In this document: piece by piece, positions 17,482 through 27,555 of the stretch
Position numbering within the stretch: the first letter of the stretch is position 1
How the letters are laid out: each line of letters opens with the position of its first letter
Assembly: GCF_013343295.1 (NCBI RefSeq)
Contig: NZ_CP049074.1
Coordinates: 62,001-126,000, forward strand
Source: Metallosphaera tengchongensis
GTDB lineage: Archaea; Thermoproteota; Thermoprotei_A; Sulfolobales; Sulfolobaceae
Length of the DNA: 64,000 bases
Reading direction: 5' to 3'
Position numbers and translations under genes: made by a program
The notes under the pieces: model-generated
What the model was told of the DNA's origin: nothing
Database searches by the model: none
The model's input: the letters and a program-made list of their open reading frames with translations, nothing else

Positions 17482-18825
17482 TTAGGTGACTGTTGTCACG
17501 TACTTTTCTATGACCTTTTCCCAATACCCCTTTGAAAGCAGGAAGGGAATAGATATTATGGCCTCATAGATCGTAGCTCCTAAGGTTACCGAGATCAAGG
17601 GTAGGAAGAACTGTATTAAGACCCCAACGAAGGGGAGGAAAGTTAGGAACCCAACCAAGTATCTTGACAGGGAAAACGTCATGGGGTTTTGGAGGTTTAT
17701 TTGGTAGAACCTAGCGTAGAGAGACATGATCATTATGGAGCCCAAGGGAACGTCTACTAGAATACCTATCCCAAGGGGTAAGTATCCCAGTGCCGCGACT
17801 GAAATAGACACCGGTAGAAGTACCAAGACCATGGAGAGTAACTTGCTCAACAGATAGTACCTCGCAAATTCAATGGGGTTCATAACGTTCATGTCAAGCC
17901 AGATTGGCTCTGACATGAAAGCTGAATTGGAATAGGAAACTGAGAAGAGCCAAGTTGCGAAAGCGACGTAGAACACAGTTCCAGGAAACCTAGACGCCAG
18001 GAAGTAAGCAGCCACGGAGGACGCGGTTGATATAGCCAAGACCTTCCACCACTCAATCCTCCTGGAGACGTAGGTATAGCTCCCCATGAGATTCATCCTT
18101 CCGCCTATCTCAAATATTTTCAGGTTCTTGGTCAGCATAAGTAGGAGAGGATTTCTGGAGCTGAAGGATATCTCCGTTTTGATCTCCTGCTTGCCTGGGG
18201 GAGTGTAAGACAAGGTGGAGAAATTGGTGAAGTTGAACCTCCTGAGGGCTATCCCAAATAAGGTGAGGGAAAATATGGGCAAAATGAAGTACCCGTAGGG
18301 GTAACCCTCGAACATGGAGAGGGGACTGAAAGGGAACCTGAGGAGGGCTGACGCAAACCATATGCCCATTAAAACGCTGACTAAAGCCTTAAACTTGAGG
18401 CCTAGATTGTAGACCGACGCTGACGCAGAGGAGACTATAAGGGCAAGGAAGGGGGGTATCAGCAATCCGACCAGTCCCAGAGCAAACAGGAACCAGGCTA
18501 GAAACACTGCTGAGAACAGGAGGCTCACTAGAAAGTATCCCAAGACCAAGCTCAAGATTAACTCCCTATCATCTGCTGGAACCATGATGAGGAAGTCCCA
18601 GTCCGACTTGGTGACCAGATTGAACCTAGAGTTGAAGGGAGAGATGGCGACCAGAAACGTTATGTACGTAATGGACAAAAGGGAGAACTCTGGGGATAAA
18701 GCCCTCGAAACTGGGTGAGAGGGGAAGTCGCTCAAGACCAGCAAGAGGTCTATGGCTAAAATTACTAGAATAGTGCTCTTTGGAAACCTCGAAAATATTA
18801 TGGTCTTCACAAGCTTAGAGATCAT
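17482..18825 (-). CDS. Polytopic membrane protein, probable permease of an ABC exporter
   Basis: 447 residues, mostly hydrophobic, with about ten to twelve predicted helices and a cytoplasmic stretch near the middle ([20 protein letters not shown], about residues 198-217). No family motif is recognised. Its start lies within the 3' end of the ABC ATPase gene at 18815-19525, an 11-bp overlap, which is the main evidence for an ATPase/permease pair of the ABC-2 kind. Substrate unknown. The product may be an exporter of a lipid, peptide or drug. Confidence 0.7.
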   Translation of the reverse strand: MISKLVKTIIFSRFPKSTILVILAIDLLLVLSDFPSHPVSRALSPEFSLLSITYITFLVAISPFNSRFNLVTKSDWDFLIMVPADDRELILSLVLGYFLVSLLFSAVFLAWFLFALGLVGLLIPPFLALIVSSASASVYNLGLKFKALVSVLMGIWFASALLRFPFSPLSMFEGYPYGYFILPIFSLTLFGIALRRFNFTNFSTLSYTPPGKQEIKTEISFSSRNPLLLMLTKNLKIFEIGGRMNLMGSYTYVSRRIEWWKVLAISTASSVAAYFLASRFPGTVFYVAFATWLFSVSYSNSAFMSEPIWLDMNVMNPIEFARYYLLSKLLSMVLVLLPVSISVAALGYLPLGIGILVDVPLGSIMIMSLYARFYQINLQNPMTFSLSRYLVGFLTFLPFVGVLIQFFLPLISVTLGATIYEAIISIPFLLSKGYWEKVIEKYVTTVT

Positions 18826-19525
18826 TGCTCATCATCCTGGAGACAACGCTCTCTATTGGTTCGTCCTCCCTCCCCATAGCCTTAAGGTCTGATATGCTAC
18901 CAGTCCACACTACTCTACCCTTGGATATCATGACCACGTGGTCTGTGAGCCTTGAGGCGATGGACATAATGTGCGTTGAGATGAGGAAGGTGGAGTTCAA
19001 GTTTCTCAAGAGTCCAATGACCTTCTCCTGTGTGGGGATATCCAGGTAGTTCAAGGGTTCGTCCAGAAGAACTATCTCAGGGTTATGTATCAATACTAGG
19101 GCAAGAGACAACTTCTGTTGGTTCCCCCTAGAGAGTTTACCAGCCTGGACCTTCTCGTATTGTTTCAAGTCCAGCAACTCCAAAAGCTCCTCTGCCCTTC
19201 CCTTGGGGTCAGGTATCCCCCTCAATGAGGCGAAATACTCCAAGTTTTCCCTTGCCGTGAGGATCCTATAGGGCACCGGATCTTCAGGGAGATAAGCAAG
19301 GAACTTCTTGACCTGCTTGGTCCCAGGTTTCATCCCTTTAATCGAGACGTCACCGCTATCCTGTTTTATTAGACCCGCCAGTATCTTCATGGTGGTGGAT
19401 TTACCTGCACCGTTAGGGCCAAGTAGAGCGTATCTACCCCCGCAGGGAATGGAAAAGGTAAGTCCATTGATGGCGTATACGTTACCGAACCTTTTCACAA
19501 CGTTGCTGAGAACGATACAATCCAT
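18815..19525 (-). CDS. ABC transporter ATP-binding protein (ABC-2/CcmA type)
   Basis: From the ATG at 19525 the protein is 236 residues and starts properly before the first strand ([20 protein letters not shown]). Walker A is GPNGAGKST at 36-44, the signature is [13 protein letters not shown], Walker B is [13 protein letters not shown] and the H-loop is FLISTH. A longer frame reaches back to 19627, but its extra 34 residues are hydrophobic and unlike this family, so 19525 is chosen. The subtype matches ATPases that pair with six-helix ABC-2 permeases. Operon with the membrane protein that follows. Confidence 0.85.
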   Translation of the reverse strand: MDCIVLSNVVKRFGNVYAINGLTFSIPCGGRYALLGPNGAGKSTTMKILAGLIKQDSGDVSIKGMKPGTKQVKKFLAYLPEDPVPYRILTARENLEYFASLRGIPDPKGRAEELLELLDLKQYEKVQAGKLSRGNQQKLSLALVLIHNPEIVLLDEPLNYLDIPTQEKVIGLLRNLNSTFLISTHIMSIASRLTDHVVMISKGRVVWTGSISDLKAMGREDEPIESVVSRMMSNDL

Positions 19526-19669
19526 AAGAACAATTAGGAATGTATAGAGTAAAATGGTTTTGCAAAATATACCTTGAATGAGGATCCTGAGTATAGTTGA
19601 CTTCCAGTTGAAAGGCGAGGCTTTCATCGTTTTGTAATTGCCTAGATTTAAACCACTGAGATTGAGACC

Positions 19670-21355
19670 TCACTTCTGGTTTGTGCTGCTCTCAATAACC
19701 CTTTCCTCATAAATTATAGTTCTCCCCCTCAGTGCGGAGGAGACTGCAGCTACATATGCTAGTATAGCTCCTATCAGGAACGCTGTTCTCAAAGCCCCCA
19801 TAAAAGCGGGAGCTATGGCCTGGGGGAACCAGGTGTTGGAAGTTATTGTAGAGACCACGGAACTGGGAATGCTGCTGGCTACGCTGGCTGGTAGCTGGGA
19901 CAAAATAGCTGACACTGGGTTATACCCTAGGAATGCCGCGAAAATTGACGCGGTTGGAGGTATCTTTGAGAAATAGGGGATCAACTGGGAAGCACCGGCA
20001 GCTGACAGACTAGAGCTAATTGAGGAGGGACCGGCTAGGTATAGAACCTCTATCACTATGGTGAAGAATATCCCTATACTCAGGGTACTTCCAGTGTTAG
20101 TCAGCATCGCCCTTATCCCCGAAGCTGAACCTCTATGTTGAGGAGGAGAGGCGTTCATGAGGGATGCCATGTTGGGAGAAACGAAAAGACCGTTACCAAC
20201 CCCAATGAAAAATATGGTCAATGCGAACTGTAGGTAATCAAAGTTATAGGACAACTGAGTTAGAAACAACATACCGGTTCCCATGATAATCAAGCCTAGT
20301 GTAGAGAGAACCCTAGCCCCATACCTGTCTGAGAGCTTTCCAGCGATGGAGCCCATGATACCGAAGCCCGCCAATAGAGGTAGCAAGTATATCCCAGCCC
20401 AAAATGGAGTAATTGCGTAGCTGTAACCGTGAAGGGGAAGCCATATAGCTTGGAGTAATAAAACTAACATGAGCTGTAGACCCCCGAAGGCAAGTTGAGC
20501 TAAGAGGATGGCGAAGGCAGAGGCCGAGAAAGCCCTTATCTTGAATAACTCGATTCTAAACATTGGGTCCTTAGACCGCGACTCTACGTAAACGAAAGCG
20601 CCCAACATCACGAGTCCTGCTAGAATACTTGATATAACGTATGGGTTTCCCCAACCGGTGACTTGGCTACCATAAGGTAAGATCCCGTAAGTGATTCCCA
20701 CAAGAAGAAGGATTAAAGCAACTGCGAAAATTATGTTTCCCGGTATGTCCAACCTCTGATTTCTGTTTGGCTTCGAGAGTTGCCTTAAGGACTTCATTGA
20801 CCAGAGGGTTCCCAGGATACCTATAGGTACACTGACTAGGAAAACGTCCCTCCAATATATTGAGGCAAGGATCCCTCCTATAATTATTCCTGCAACTCCT
20901 CCAAATATCCCTATGACGCCGTTGAGACCTAATGCAAAGCCCCTCTCCTTAGGCGGGAAAGCCTCAGAGAGAATGGCAGCGCTGTTTGCCATCAGGAATG
21001 AGCCCCCTATCCCCTGTATTATCCTGTAAATCACCAACTGTAACGCTGCTATTGACCCTTGTCCTGGAGTTAAGTACAACAGAACTGATGCGACTGTAAA
21101 TATGAGGAAACCGAGGTTGTACATCCTTACCCTACCGAATATGTCAGACAGCCTACCGACGTTCACAACAAGGATAGCTGACACTATGCTGTACCCAAAC
21201 AGTATCCAGAGGAGGTACTGAAAGGAGTTGAAAGGATTGACGTTTATACCCCTAAATATTGCTGGCAAAGATATGAGAACTATGTTGGCGTTCATGAAGC
21301 CCATGAAAACGCCAAGGCTTGTGTTAGATAATGCTACCCACTTGTACTGAACCAT
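19670..21355 (-). CDS. MFS drug/H+ antiporter, DHA2 (14-helix) type
   Basis: 561 residues with about fourteen helices. Motif A is present as VVNVGRLSDIFGRVRMYN, motif C-like as GFALGLNGVIGIFGGVAGIIIGG (helix 5) and a second-half motif as IAGKLSDRYGARVL. The long extracytoplasmic loop between the last two helices (about residues 430-520) is rich in Ser and Ala. EmrB/QacA-like exporters of this size are common in acidophiles and remove toxic compounds or organic acids. A single gene with its own promoter just upstream (TTAATATATG on the minus strand near 21373-21382). Confidence 0.85.
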   Translation of the reverse strand: MVQYKWVALSNTSLGVFMGFMNANIVLISLPAIFRGINVNPFNSFQYLLWILFGYSIVSAILVVNVGRLSDIFGRVRMYNLGFLIFTVASVLLYLTPGQGSIAALQLVIYRIIQGIGGSFLMANSAAILSEAFPPKERGFALGLNGVIGIFGGVAGIIIGGILASIYWRDVFLVSVPIGILGTLWSMKSLRQLSKPNRNQRLDIPGNIIFAVALILLLVGITYGILPYGSQVTGWGNPYVISSILAGLVMLGAFVYVESRSKDPMFRIELFKIRAFSASAFAILLAQLAFGGLQLMLVLLLQAIWLPLHGYSYAITPFWAGIYLLPLLAGFGIMGSIAGKLSDRYGARVLSTLGLIIMGTGMLFLTQLSYNFDYLQFALTIFFIGVGNGLFVSPNMASLMNASPPQHRGSASGIRAMLTNTGSTLSIGIFFTIVIEVLYLAGPSSISSSLSAAGASQLIPYFSKIPPTASIFAAFLGYNPVSAILSQLPASVASSIPSSVVSTITSNTWFPQAIAPAFMGALRTAFLIGAILAYVAAVSSALRGRTIIYEERVIESSTNQK

Positions 21356-21628
21356 ATAGTTAAAGGGCTAATCATCATATATTAAAGTTTCTTTAGGAAG
21401 TGTAAATGACTGATTAAAAAACGGAACTTTCAAAATGACCAATTTTGTCGAGAGAACTAGCTGAAGACGTCAAGAAACTAAGGGTACGAGGTTTATCTAG
21501 CTAAGGATGAGGCTGAAATATTAAAAAATATAGCTATAAAAAGAAATACCCGAAATTTAGAATGCAACGTGGAACATTACAATACATCGCTGATTCACTC
21601 TTCTTTCATGACTTCGCTGATCAGAGAG

Positions 21629-22459
21629 CTAAATCCACTCCTTACATAGGTGTGGCTCCCTACCCTTCTCGTCGGTCTCTAAAACGAAGAGGGAACCGCC
21701 GAGCTCCTCTCCAGCCCTAGACGAAGATGTGACGAAAATTTTATCCAGGTCTTTCCCTCCAAAGGTCAGAGATGTAACTATCTTCACTGGCATTTTAACT
21801 TCCAAGATGGGCTTTCTGGAGAATGGCTCCCATTTGGTTATAATTCCTCCTCCGTAGTGGGCAATCCACAGGTTACCCGACAAGTCCACAGTCATACCGT
21901 CTGGGACGCCAGGGTAGTCCCAGGTTTCCACTGCAACCCCCAAGCTCTCGAGTTCCTCTCCCTTGACCCTAAAGGCGTAGACCCTCTTCTTTGGACTATC
22001 CACAAGGTAGAAGACGTCCCTAAACCAATCCAACCCGTTGGAAATAATTAGCTTATCCACAATTACCTTAAACCTTCCGTTGAAAACGTAGAGCTTCCCT
22101 ATCTCGTCCTTCTCTCCTAGGTCCATTGTGCCGACCCAGAAGTTACCGTCGGGTCCGCACTTCCCGTCATTAAACCTCACTTGTGGAACGTCCTTAATGG
22201 AACCTAGCTCCTTGAAACTCCCGTCGTATCTGTACAGGCTTTGACGAGCGGAAACCAGGAAGGAGCTCTCAGTAAGACCTATAGAGGAGACCATCTCAGG
22301 AGCGACCAGGACCTGGTCTGAAACTTCGCCCTCCACGTTAGTTGTTATGTGTAATTTACCTCCCTCAATATCGACCCAGAGAAGCCTTTCCATCTTGGGA
22401 TCCCAAACTGGTCCTTCTCCCAATGAGGCTCTAGTCCTCAATAGTATTTTAGGGTTCAT
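21629..22459 (-). CDS. Gluconolactonase / SMP-30 family lactonase
   Basis: 276 residues of the regucalcin-like six-bladed propeller. Metal ligands are seen as E15 in SLGEGPVWDP, the RFNDGKCGPDGNFWVGTMD block (about residues 98-116, with Asn and Asp ligands), and the ISNGLDW and DGMTVDLSGNLWIAHYG blocks. These enzymes hydrolyse glucono-1,5-lactone, or other sugar lactones, made by a sugar dehydrogenase. The product gluconate feeds gluconate dehydratase. Glucose dehydrogenase and gluconate dehydratase are both in this window, which supports an ED role. A pentose-lactone substrate is the alternative. Confidence 0.85.
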   Translation of the reverse strand: MNPKILLRTRASLGEGPVWDPKMERLLWVDIEGGKLHITTNVEGEVSDQVLVAPEMVSSIGLTESSFLVSARQSLYRYDGSFKELGSIKDVPQVRFNDGKCGPDGNFWVGTMDLGEKDEIGKLYVFNGRFKVIVDKLIISNGLDWFRDVFYLVDSPKKRVYAFRVKGEELESLGVAVETWDYPGVPDGMTVDLSGNLWIAHYGGGIITKWEPFSRKPILEVKMPVKIVTSLTFGGKDLDKIFVTSSSRAGEELGGSLFVLETDEKGREPHLCKEWI

Positions 22460-22604
22460 TAAATACGATTACAGGTTCGCGATAAAAGCCATGATGTTAA
22501 CTCTCAGGGATCAGAGGGACTGGTAAGTGAAACTCCCACAGACAGTTCTTTTGCTTTTCCTCCAACCCTACTTGAAGCGTCCAGATCTATCCCTTTTCGG
22601 TTTG

Positions 22605-22637
22605 TCTGACCTCCTCCTCGCCCTAAAGGCAGGCTTT
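22605..22637 (-). repeat. Solo TnpB-element right-end hairpin (copy 4)
   Basis: TCTGACCTCCTCCTCGCCCT then AAAGGCAGGCTTT. It stands in the 308-bp gap between the lactonase and the acyl-CoA synthetase; no tnpB remains are attached. The rest of that gap holds only promoter-like A+T stretches near 22738-22760. Confidence 0.6.
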
Positions 22638-22767
22638 CTTTTCCTTTTATAAAAGCTACGACCGAAAAAGGGCTTTCCGCCTGACATGAGATAATGGCAT
22701 AGACCTTTTGCTCAACCCGAGTCGATCGTAGTCATGGTTATTTAACCGTGAGTTTTTATACAATACC

Positions 22768-24432
22768 ATGGACTACAGCTCAGCCTACGCTAAGGCAATT
22801 GACGAACCGAGTCTCTATTGGGATTCATTCGCGTCCAGGCTTATCTGGTCCAGGAAATGGGACACCACGCTGTCTGGGCAGAGGTGGTTCCTGAACGGAA
22901 TGACCAACATCTCCGATAACGTTCTCTCCCACGAAGGAATAGCCCTAGTGTGGTACGGAGAGGGGGAGAGGAGAGAGTTAACCTACTCTGAACTTGCCTC
23001 CCTCACGGAGAAGGTTGTAAACATTTTGAAGGAGAGAGGAGTTAAACCAGGCGATAGGGTTGCCATACATATGCCGAATATCCCCGAGACCATCGCTTCA
23101 ATTTTAGCCTGCGCCAAAATGGGCGTAATTTACACAGTGATTTTCGCGGGTCTAGGGGAGGAGGCTGTAAAGTCCAGGATCCAGGATTTCTCTCCTAAAC
23201 TAGTGCTCTCCACATCTTACACCAAGAGGAGGGGACAGAAAATTCCACTAAAATTCGGGGACGTCCTGCTGGACAGGAACACGCCAGGGTGGGACGGAGA
23301 TTTCACGCAGGCAGTACAGGTGGAGTCCAACTCCCCCATGATGGTTATGTATACTTCAGGGACAACTGGGAGACCTAAGGGTATAGTTCTCCCCCACGGC
23401 TCATGGATGGTGGGCCACTATACCACTTTTCAAATTCTCTTTTCGCTGAGAGAAGGGGATACTGTCTTCACAACCGCTGACGTGGGGTGGATAACGTTTT
23501 CCAGGATAATGTACGGAACTCTCCTACACGGGGGGAAGCTGGTGTTCATGGAGGGAGCGCCAGACTACCCCAAGGACAGGATAGGCTCAATAGTGGAAAT
23601 GGAAGACCCTAAGGTCTTTTTCACCTCCCCGACTCTCCTCAGGATGCTGAGAATCATGGACCTAAAGATTAGGAGAGTTGAGTACCTAGCGACTGCCGGT
23701 GAAATCATGGACGATAAGTCGTGGGACTACGCAGAGAGGGTAGCCGACAAGGTCACAGATATCTACGGACAGTCAGAGACTGGGTACTTGGTAGGCACCC
23801 CCTTCTCCTTGGGGGTTGAGTCAAGGAGAGGATTCGCTGGAGTACCATTCCCGGGGGCAGTTCTTGTGACCGTGGACGATGAAGGTAAGGAGGTCAAGGG
23901 AACTCCTGGGCATTTGGTACTCAAGTCTCCTTTCCCTACCAAGTTTGTGGGGGTGTGGAACAATGAGGCTAAATTTAAGGAGTACTTCAAATACGGGGGG
24001 CACGATACTGGGGACATGGGGATTATGGATGGGATGTATGTAAAGATCGTCGGAAGAAGCGATGATATGATCAAGGTTGCAGGACACAGAATAACGAGCG
24101 GAGAGGTTGAGAGCGTTGTTTCTGAGATACCTGGAGTAAAGGACGTAGGGGCCGTTGGGGTTCCTGATGAGATAAAGGGAGAGAAGTTGGTTCTCTTCAT
24201 AGTAGGGGACGTCCATGAGGAGGATGTGGTAAGAGAGATCAGAAACAGGTTGGGGCCGATATACTTAGTTGACAAGGTCGTCAAGGTGAATAGGCTCCCA
24301 AAGTCCAGGAGCGGGAAGGTCATGAGGAGAATACTTAAAGACGTCGTATTGGGGAGGCACGTGGATCCTTCTATTCTGGACGACCCTGAGGTGGTGGAGG
24401 AGATTAAGAGGGCCCTTATTGACCGAACGTGA
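22768..24432 (+). CDS. AMP-forming acyl-CoA synthetase (acetyl-CoA synthetase-like, short form)
   Basis: 554 residues. The N-terminal part is like the acetyl-CoA synthetase leader ([17 protein letters not shown]). The P-loop motif [12 protein letters not shown] lies near residue 193, then [18 protein letters not shown] and the hinge region [14 protein letters not shown]. The acetylation-type lysine motif is [11 protein letters not shown] near residue 515. The region between the N-domain and the P-loop is about 70 residues shorter than in full-size acetyl-CoA synthetases. It activates a short organic acid with ATP and CoA. In Sulfolobales such enzymes include 3-hydroxypropionyl- and 4-hydroxybutyryl-CoA synthetases of the carbon cycle, for which 4-hydroxybutyryl-CoA dehydratase is present here. 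Exact substrate not decided. Confidence 0.85.
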   Translation: MDYSSAYAKAIDEPSLYWDSFASRLIWSRKWDTTLSGQRWFLNGMTNISDNVLSHEGIALVWYGEGERRELTYSELASLTEKVVNILKERGVKPGDRVAIHMPNIPETIASILACAKMGVIYTVIFAGLGEEAVKSRIQDFSPKLVLSTSYTKRRGQKIPLKFGDVLLDRNTPGWDGDFTQAVQVESNSPMMVMYTSGTTGRPKGIVLPHGSWMVGHYTTFQILFSLREGDTVFTTADVGWITFSRIMYGTLLHGGKLVFMEGAPDYPKDRIGSIVEMEDPKVFFTSPTLLRMLRIMDLKIRRVEYLATAGEIMDDKSWDYAERVADKVTDIYGQSETGYLVGTPFSLGVESRRGFAGVPFPGAVLVTVDDEGKEVKGTPGHLVLKSPFPTKFVGVWNNEAKFKEYFKYGGHDTGDMGIMDGMYVKIVGRSDDMIKVAGHRITSGEVESVVSEIPGVKDVGAVGVPDEIKGEKLVLFIVGDVHEEDVVREIRNRLGPIYLVDKVVKVNRLPKSRSGKVMRRILKDVVLGRHVDPSILDDPEVVEEIKRALIDRT

Positions 24433-24567
24433 CACTGTACCGCTGGTTCAGGATCAAGAATTTAAATGACGAAAGCTAAGTACATTTATGAAACACAGGA
24501 GATCAAGGTTAGGACTCCTATTTTTTCTTCTCAGAATCCTTAGGCTACTGAGGAGAAAGTAAACAAG

Positions 24568-24577
24568 GTTTTTTATT
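24568..24577 (+). promoter_or_regulatory. TATA box of the Hsp20 gene
   Basis: GTTTTTTATT centred about 26 bp before the ATG at 24599; a leaderless transcript is expected. Confidence 0.4.
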
Positions 24578-24598
24578 CCCTCATGAGCATTATATGCC

Positions 24599-24970
24599 AT
24601 GGAAGTCATATTGCGAGAGATAAGTAAACAAATAAATGATCTAACCAAGGAGTTCTATGAGAGGGTCCTCCCACCTATTGACATATTCGAACAGGGGAAT
24701 ACGCTAGTTGTTACGGTGGACATGCCAGGCTTTCAGAAGTCAGACATATCCATCAGGTTGACTTCCGACGGAATTCTGAGGATAGATGGGAAGAGAGAGA
24801 CCGACCAGGCAGGGATAAAACACGTGGCGCAGAGACCTTCTAGGATCACAAGGGAAATAAAGTTACCTGTCAAGGTTCCCAAGGACGCTGAGGTCTCAGG
24901 TAAGTATGAGAACGGTGTTCTGACCCTCAAGATCCCCATTGAAGGTGCTGCTAAGGTAAAGATAGAGTGA
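24599..24970 (+). CDS. Small heat-shock protein (Hsp20/alpha-crystallin)
   Basis: 123 residues. The alpha-crystallin domain runs from [20 protein letters not shown] (residue about 25) to the end, with the typical [19 protein letters not shown] and [12 protein letters not shown] parts. The I-x-I anchor for oligomer assembly is IPI near the C-terminus. It is an ATP-independent holdase of the cytoplasm. The N-terminal arm of about 24 residues is short, as in other Sulfolobales Hsp14-type proteins. Its 3' end overlaps the convergent ABC1 kinase gene by 20 bp. Confidence 0.9.
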   Translation: MEVILREISKQINDLTKEFYERVLPPIDIFEQGNTLVVTVDMPGFQKSDISIRLTSDGILRIDGKRETDQAGIKHVAQRPSRITREIKLPVKVPKDAEVSGKYENGVLTLKIPIEGAAKVKIE

Positions 24971-26408
24971 CAGTTAGCCCTAACAAGGCCACCAGTATTG
25001 CTGTGACGTCACCCACGAGGAGGTAGGTCGGGATGGACATTGCCACTATGGGTATCCCGACCCATTTTCTTGAGTTCCTCACCTCCCCTTGAGGAGACTT
25101 AAGCATTCTTTCCTTCATCCCAGTGGACAAGAAGTTAACGTAGTCCATCACCTCATCAACGAAAGCTAACCTCAACAGTCCCTCCTCTTCCACCAACCTC
25201 ACTAGGTTGGGGAGGAAATCAAAATCCGGGTCAATCATTCTGCAGGTTCCCTCGAGGACTGAGGACATCCTGAAGTACAGGGCGATCCTCTCAGGGAGCC
25301 TCAAGGGGAACTTAAAGAACGCTTCGCTCGCTAATCTGTTGAACTCTTCCAGCTCTAACTGATCCACTGGGATCCCCTTAATCCCCTTTATCATTAGCTC
25401 GAAACCTTTAGCCAGCAGTTTCCTGTCCGCGTAGGGTTGGATAGCCCCTAACTGGTCTAGAACGTTTACGAGCATTATAGGGTCCCCCCTACTGATGGTA
25501 ACGTACATCCTGATGAGCTTGATTCTAGTTTCCCTATCTATGTAACCTGACATACCGAAGTCGTAGAGGATGATGTTACCGTCCTGGTCGATGGAAATGT
25601 TTCCAGGATGAGGATCAGCGTGAAAGTACTCCCCCTTCAAAACGGGGTAGACAAATACCTTAAAGACTCTCCACGCTAAGTTCTTTCTATCGAAACTCTC
25701 CAGAGCTTCCTTGGAGGTTATCTTAAACCCTGGGAGATACTCCATGACTAGCACGTGTCTGCTGGCCTTTATAGTCCTGGGAATTTTAACCCTAAATCCC
25801 TCGAGCTCGTCCTTGATCTTGGAAGTGTAAAAGGCTTCCTTCTCGTAGTTCAGCTCCTCAAATATCCTCGTGGAGAACTGCCTGAAGATGAGGGAAAGCG
25901 CCTCTACAAGCCCTGCATCCAGGAGTAACCTAGTGAAGGGCAGGAAAGTTCTTATGAGAGAGATGTCCTCCTTGAGTACCTCTTCCACCCTTGGCCTATT
26001 GACCTTGATCGCCACTTTAGTCCCGTCCTTTAAGACGCCTACGTGAACCTGACCAAGACTCGCAGCTGCTACTGGCTCTGGATCAACATCTTGAATTATA
26101 TCCCCAGCTTCTTTAAATATCATCTCCTTCACCTGATCGTAAGGGGCTGGGGGAACTTCGTCCTGTAACCTCTGCAACTCCCTCATGTACTCCTGAGGTA
26201 GGACGTCCGGATGAACTGATAAAACCTGGCCTAACTTTATGAAGGTTGGCCCTAACTCTATCATGGTGTCCACAAACTTTCTAGCTTCCTCCTCAATCTC
26301 CTCTTTGGGGACTTCCTTGTTCTGAAGAATACGTTTCCTTATGCTCCTGTACTTCAGTAGCCTCGGTGTCATTTTCCTTAATATTACTAAACCCCTCTTG
26401 ATAGCCAT
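24951..26408 (-). CDS. ABC1/UbiB/ADCK-family protein kinase-like protein
   Basis: 485 residues. The ABC1 signature motifs are all present: [14 protein letters not shown] (the KxGQ motif), [26 protein letters not shown] (modified P-loop and Lys), MEYLPGFKI, and the catalytic [26 protein letters not shown]. One or two C-terminal membrane helices follow ([20 protein letters not shown] region). UbiB proteins are ATPases needed for quinone biosynthesis; a similar membrane-surface role in caldariellaquinone metabolism is an inference. The start at 26408 gives the expected N-terminus ([20 protein letters not shown]). Confidence 0.87.
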   Translation of the reverse strand: MAIKRGLVILRKMTPRLLKYRSIRKRILQNKEVPKEEIEEEARKFVDTMIELGPTFIKLGQVLSVHPDVLPQEYMRELQRLQDEVPPAPYDQVKEMIFKEAGDIIQDVDPEPVAAASLGQVHVGVLKDGTKVAIKVNRPRVEEVLKEDISLIRTFLPFTRLLLDAGLVEALSLIFRQFSTRIFEELNYEKEAFYTSKIKDELEGFRVKIPRTIKASRHVLVMEYLPGFKITSKEALESFDRKNLAWRVFKVFVYPVLKGEYFHADPHPGNISIDQDGNIILYDFGMSGYIDRETRIKLIRMYVTISRGDPIMLVNVLDQLGAIQPYADRKLLAKGFELMIKGIKGIPVDQLELEEFNRLASEAFFKFPLRLPERIALYFRMSSVLEGTCRMIDPDFDFLPNLVRLVEEEGLLRLAFVDEVMDYVNFLSTGMKERMLKSPQGEVRNSRKWVGIPIVAMSIPTYLLVGDVTAILVALLGLTVTLSLP

Positions 26409-27014
26409 TCATAATGAATGCAAACTAAAACATAAAATAGCTATCTCAAGGAGGTAGGGAGTAGAGCTCCCCGGACCCTCTGAACAGTGGCCGAAGTTTA
26501 CTGTTTCCGTGAACCCTTTGAGTTCATTTAACCTCATGTCAGCCATATATGATGGTGTGACCTAGGTATAGAGACCTCCCCTAGATGTGGGCTTATATCC
26601 TCAGGAGCTAGGGGTCTGGGCCTCACCTGGTTTCATGTTGTTTGATATCAACCCCAAACCCTTGACACGGGAGTCGAGCAAGGGACTCGCCCTCACCCAT
26701 CCTAGCCCCTTTAGCGGGGTGACCCCGACTCACCTAGATGGGGAAACCCGAAAACCTTGGGGTGTCCATATGTCTTACTTACCTTTCGAGATACAGACCG
26801 ACATCCGGGGCAAGACCCTTTGCTGTATATAAAGTCCTCAACAGTCCAGATCATATAGACATAATGGGGTCAAGGAAACTGTTTACTACGGCCATTACAC
26901 CAGAGATGTCTGGGTTTTTCTACTTGATAGATTGGGGTTTCCCTTAATGAGTCAGAGGGGTATGAGGGGAGTCCTCCTCAACTCCCCTGAAGTCCAGAGG
27001 TTAGGTTTGTGTTA
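26409..27014. other. Gene-free stretch with repeat-family and insertion-sequence remains
   Basis: No protein of convincing quality is coded here. The stretch holds copy A of the 170-bp dispersed repeat (26600-26790), with no clear promoters. Further right a TnpB-element end and relic follow (27015-27420). Confidence 0.5.
26600..26790 (-). repeat. Dispersed ~170-bp repeat family, copy A
   Basis: Read on the minus strand it has the order ATGGACACCCCAAGG, CCCCATCTAGGTGAGTCGGG, GTCACCCC, GCTCGACTCCCGTG, AAGGGTTTGGGG. The same order occurs at 41600-41790 and, more diverged, at 53600-53795. Likely the remains of one insertion-sequence or non-autonomous element family. Confidence 0.55.
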
Positions 27015-27047
27015 ACTGACCTCCTCCCAGCCCTAAAGGAGGGTTCC
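27015..27047 (-). repeat. TnpB-element right-end hairpin (copy 5), linked to tnpB relic
   Basis: ACTGACCTCCTCCCAGCCCT then AAAGGAGGGTTCC. It lies directly downstream of the tnpB relic on the minus strand, so it fixes the native orientation of the motif. Confidence 0.7.
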
Positions 27048-27420
27048 ACAGAGGTCTTGGGTGTTATTCCCTTTACGGGAGTTACTCCGTTTGAAGAGAG
27101 GAGAAAAGAGAGAGGTGTTTTCAACTTTTGCGACTCTCTTTATTCCCCGTTTCATTACGTTTAAAGCACCGTTAACGTCACTGTGTAGTCTGTGACCTAA
27201 AGGGCAGTTAACTACTCCCCTAGGCTTCCCACTCACTTGAACGTTATAAAAGGCGCAGACCATTGAAGTATTATACTCGAAGTATTATACTCAACAACGA
27301 GAAACACCTTTATACCATGCTCGTGGAGCTTGAAGAGTATAGCCTCAATTAACTCGTGGTAAGACCATATGTTCACAGTGAACTTGTTACCCTTGCCCTG
27401 GGAGATGGAGTAAGGGTAAC
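27048..27420 (-). pseudogene. tnpB, decayed C-terminal part
   Basis: The minus strand reads SISQGKGNKFTVNIWSYHEL, then IEAILFKLHEHGIKVFLVVEYNTS. After a frame change it reads MVCAFYNVQVSGKPRG and CPLGHRLHSDVNGALNVMKRGIKRV. The last block is the TnpB C-terminus: zinc-ribbon remains followed by the third catalytic Asp in the (H/R)xDVNxAxN motif. One frameshift near 27260 and a duplication-like stretch (AGTATTATACT repeated) inactivate it. N-terminal domains are missing. The three relics of this window share about the same 3' segment, so they derive from one element family. Confidence 0.75.
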
Positions 27421-27555
27421 TAAGTTAAACCGAAACCCCTTTAGAGGAATCGAGACCTTACCCAAGCTTTTGACCACGTAGTTCCCGCTTTTCCGTATCG
27501 ATGAAGGTTTTAAAGTTAAATTGCAATTGATATTTATGATTTCGATAGTCTTGGG

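Noticed and set aside
19526-19627. N-terminal extension of the ABC ATPase to 19627
   Set aside because: The extra 34 residues are hydrophobic and not part of the ABC fold; the ATG at 19525 gives the standard start.
23763-24323. Antisense 186-codon frame inside the acyl-CoA synthetase gene
   Set aside because: Its Ser/Thr/Pro-rich composition is that of a shadow frame of GC-rich coding DNA; no start signals or family motif.
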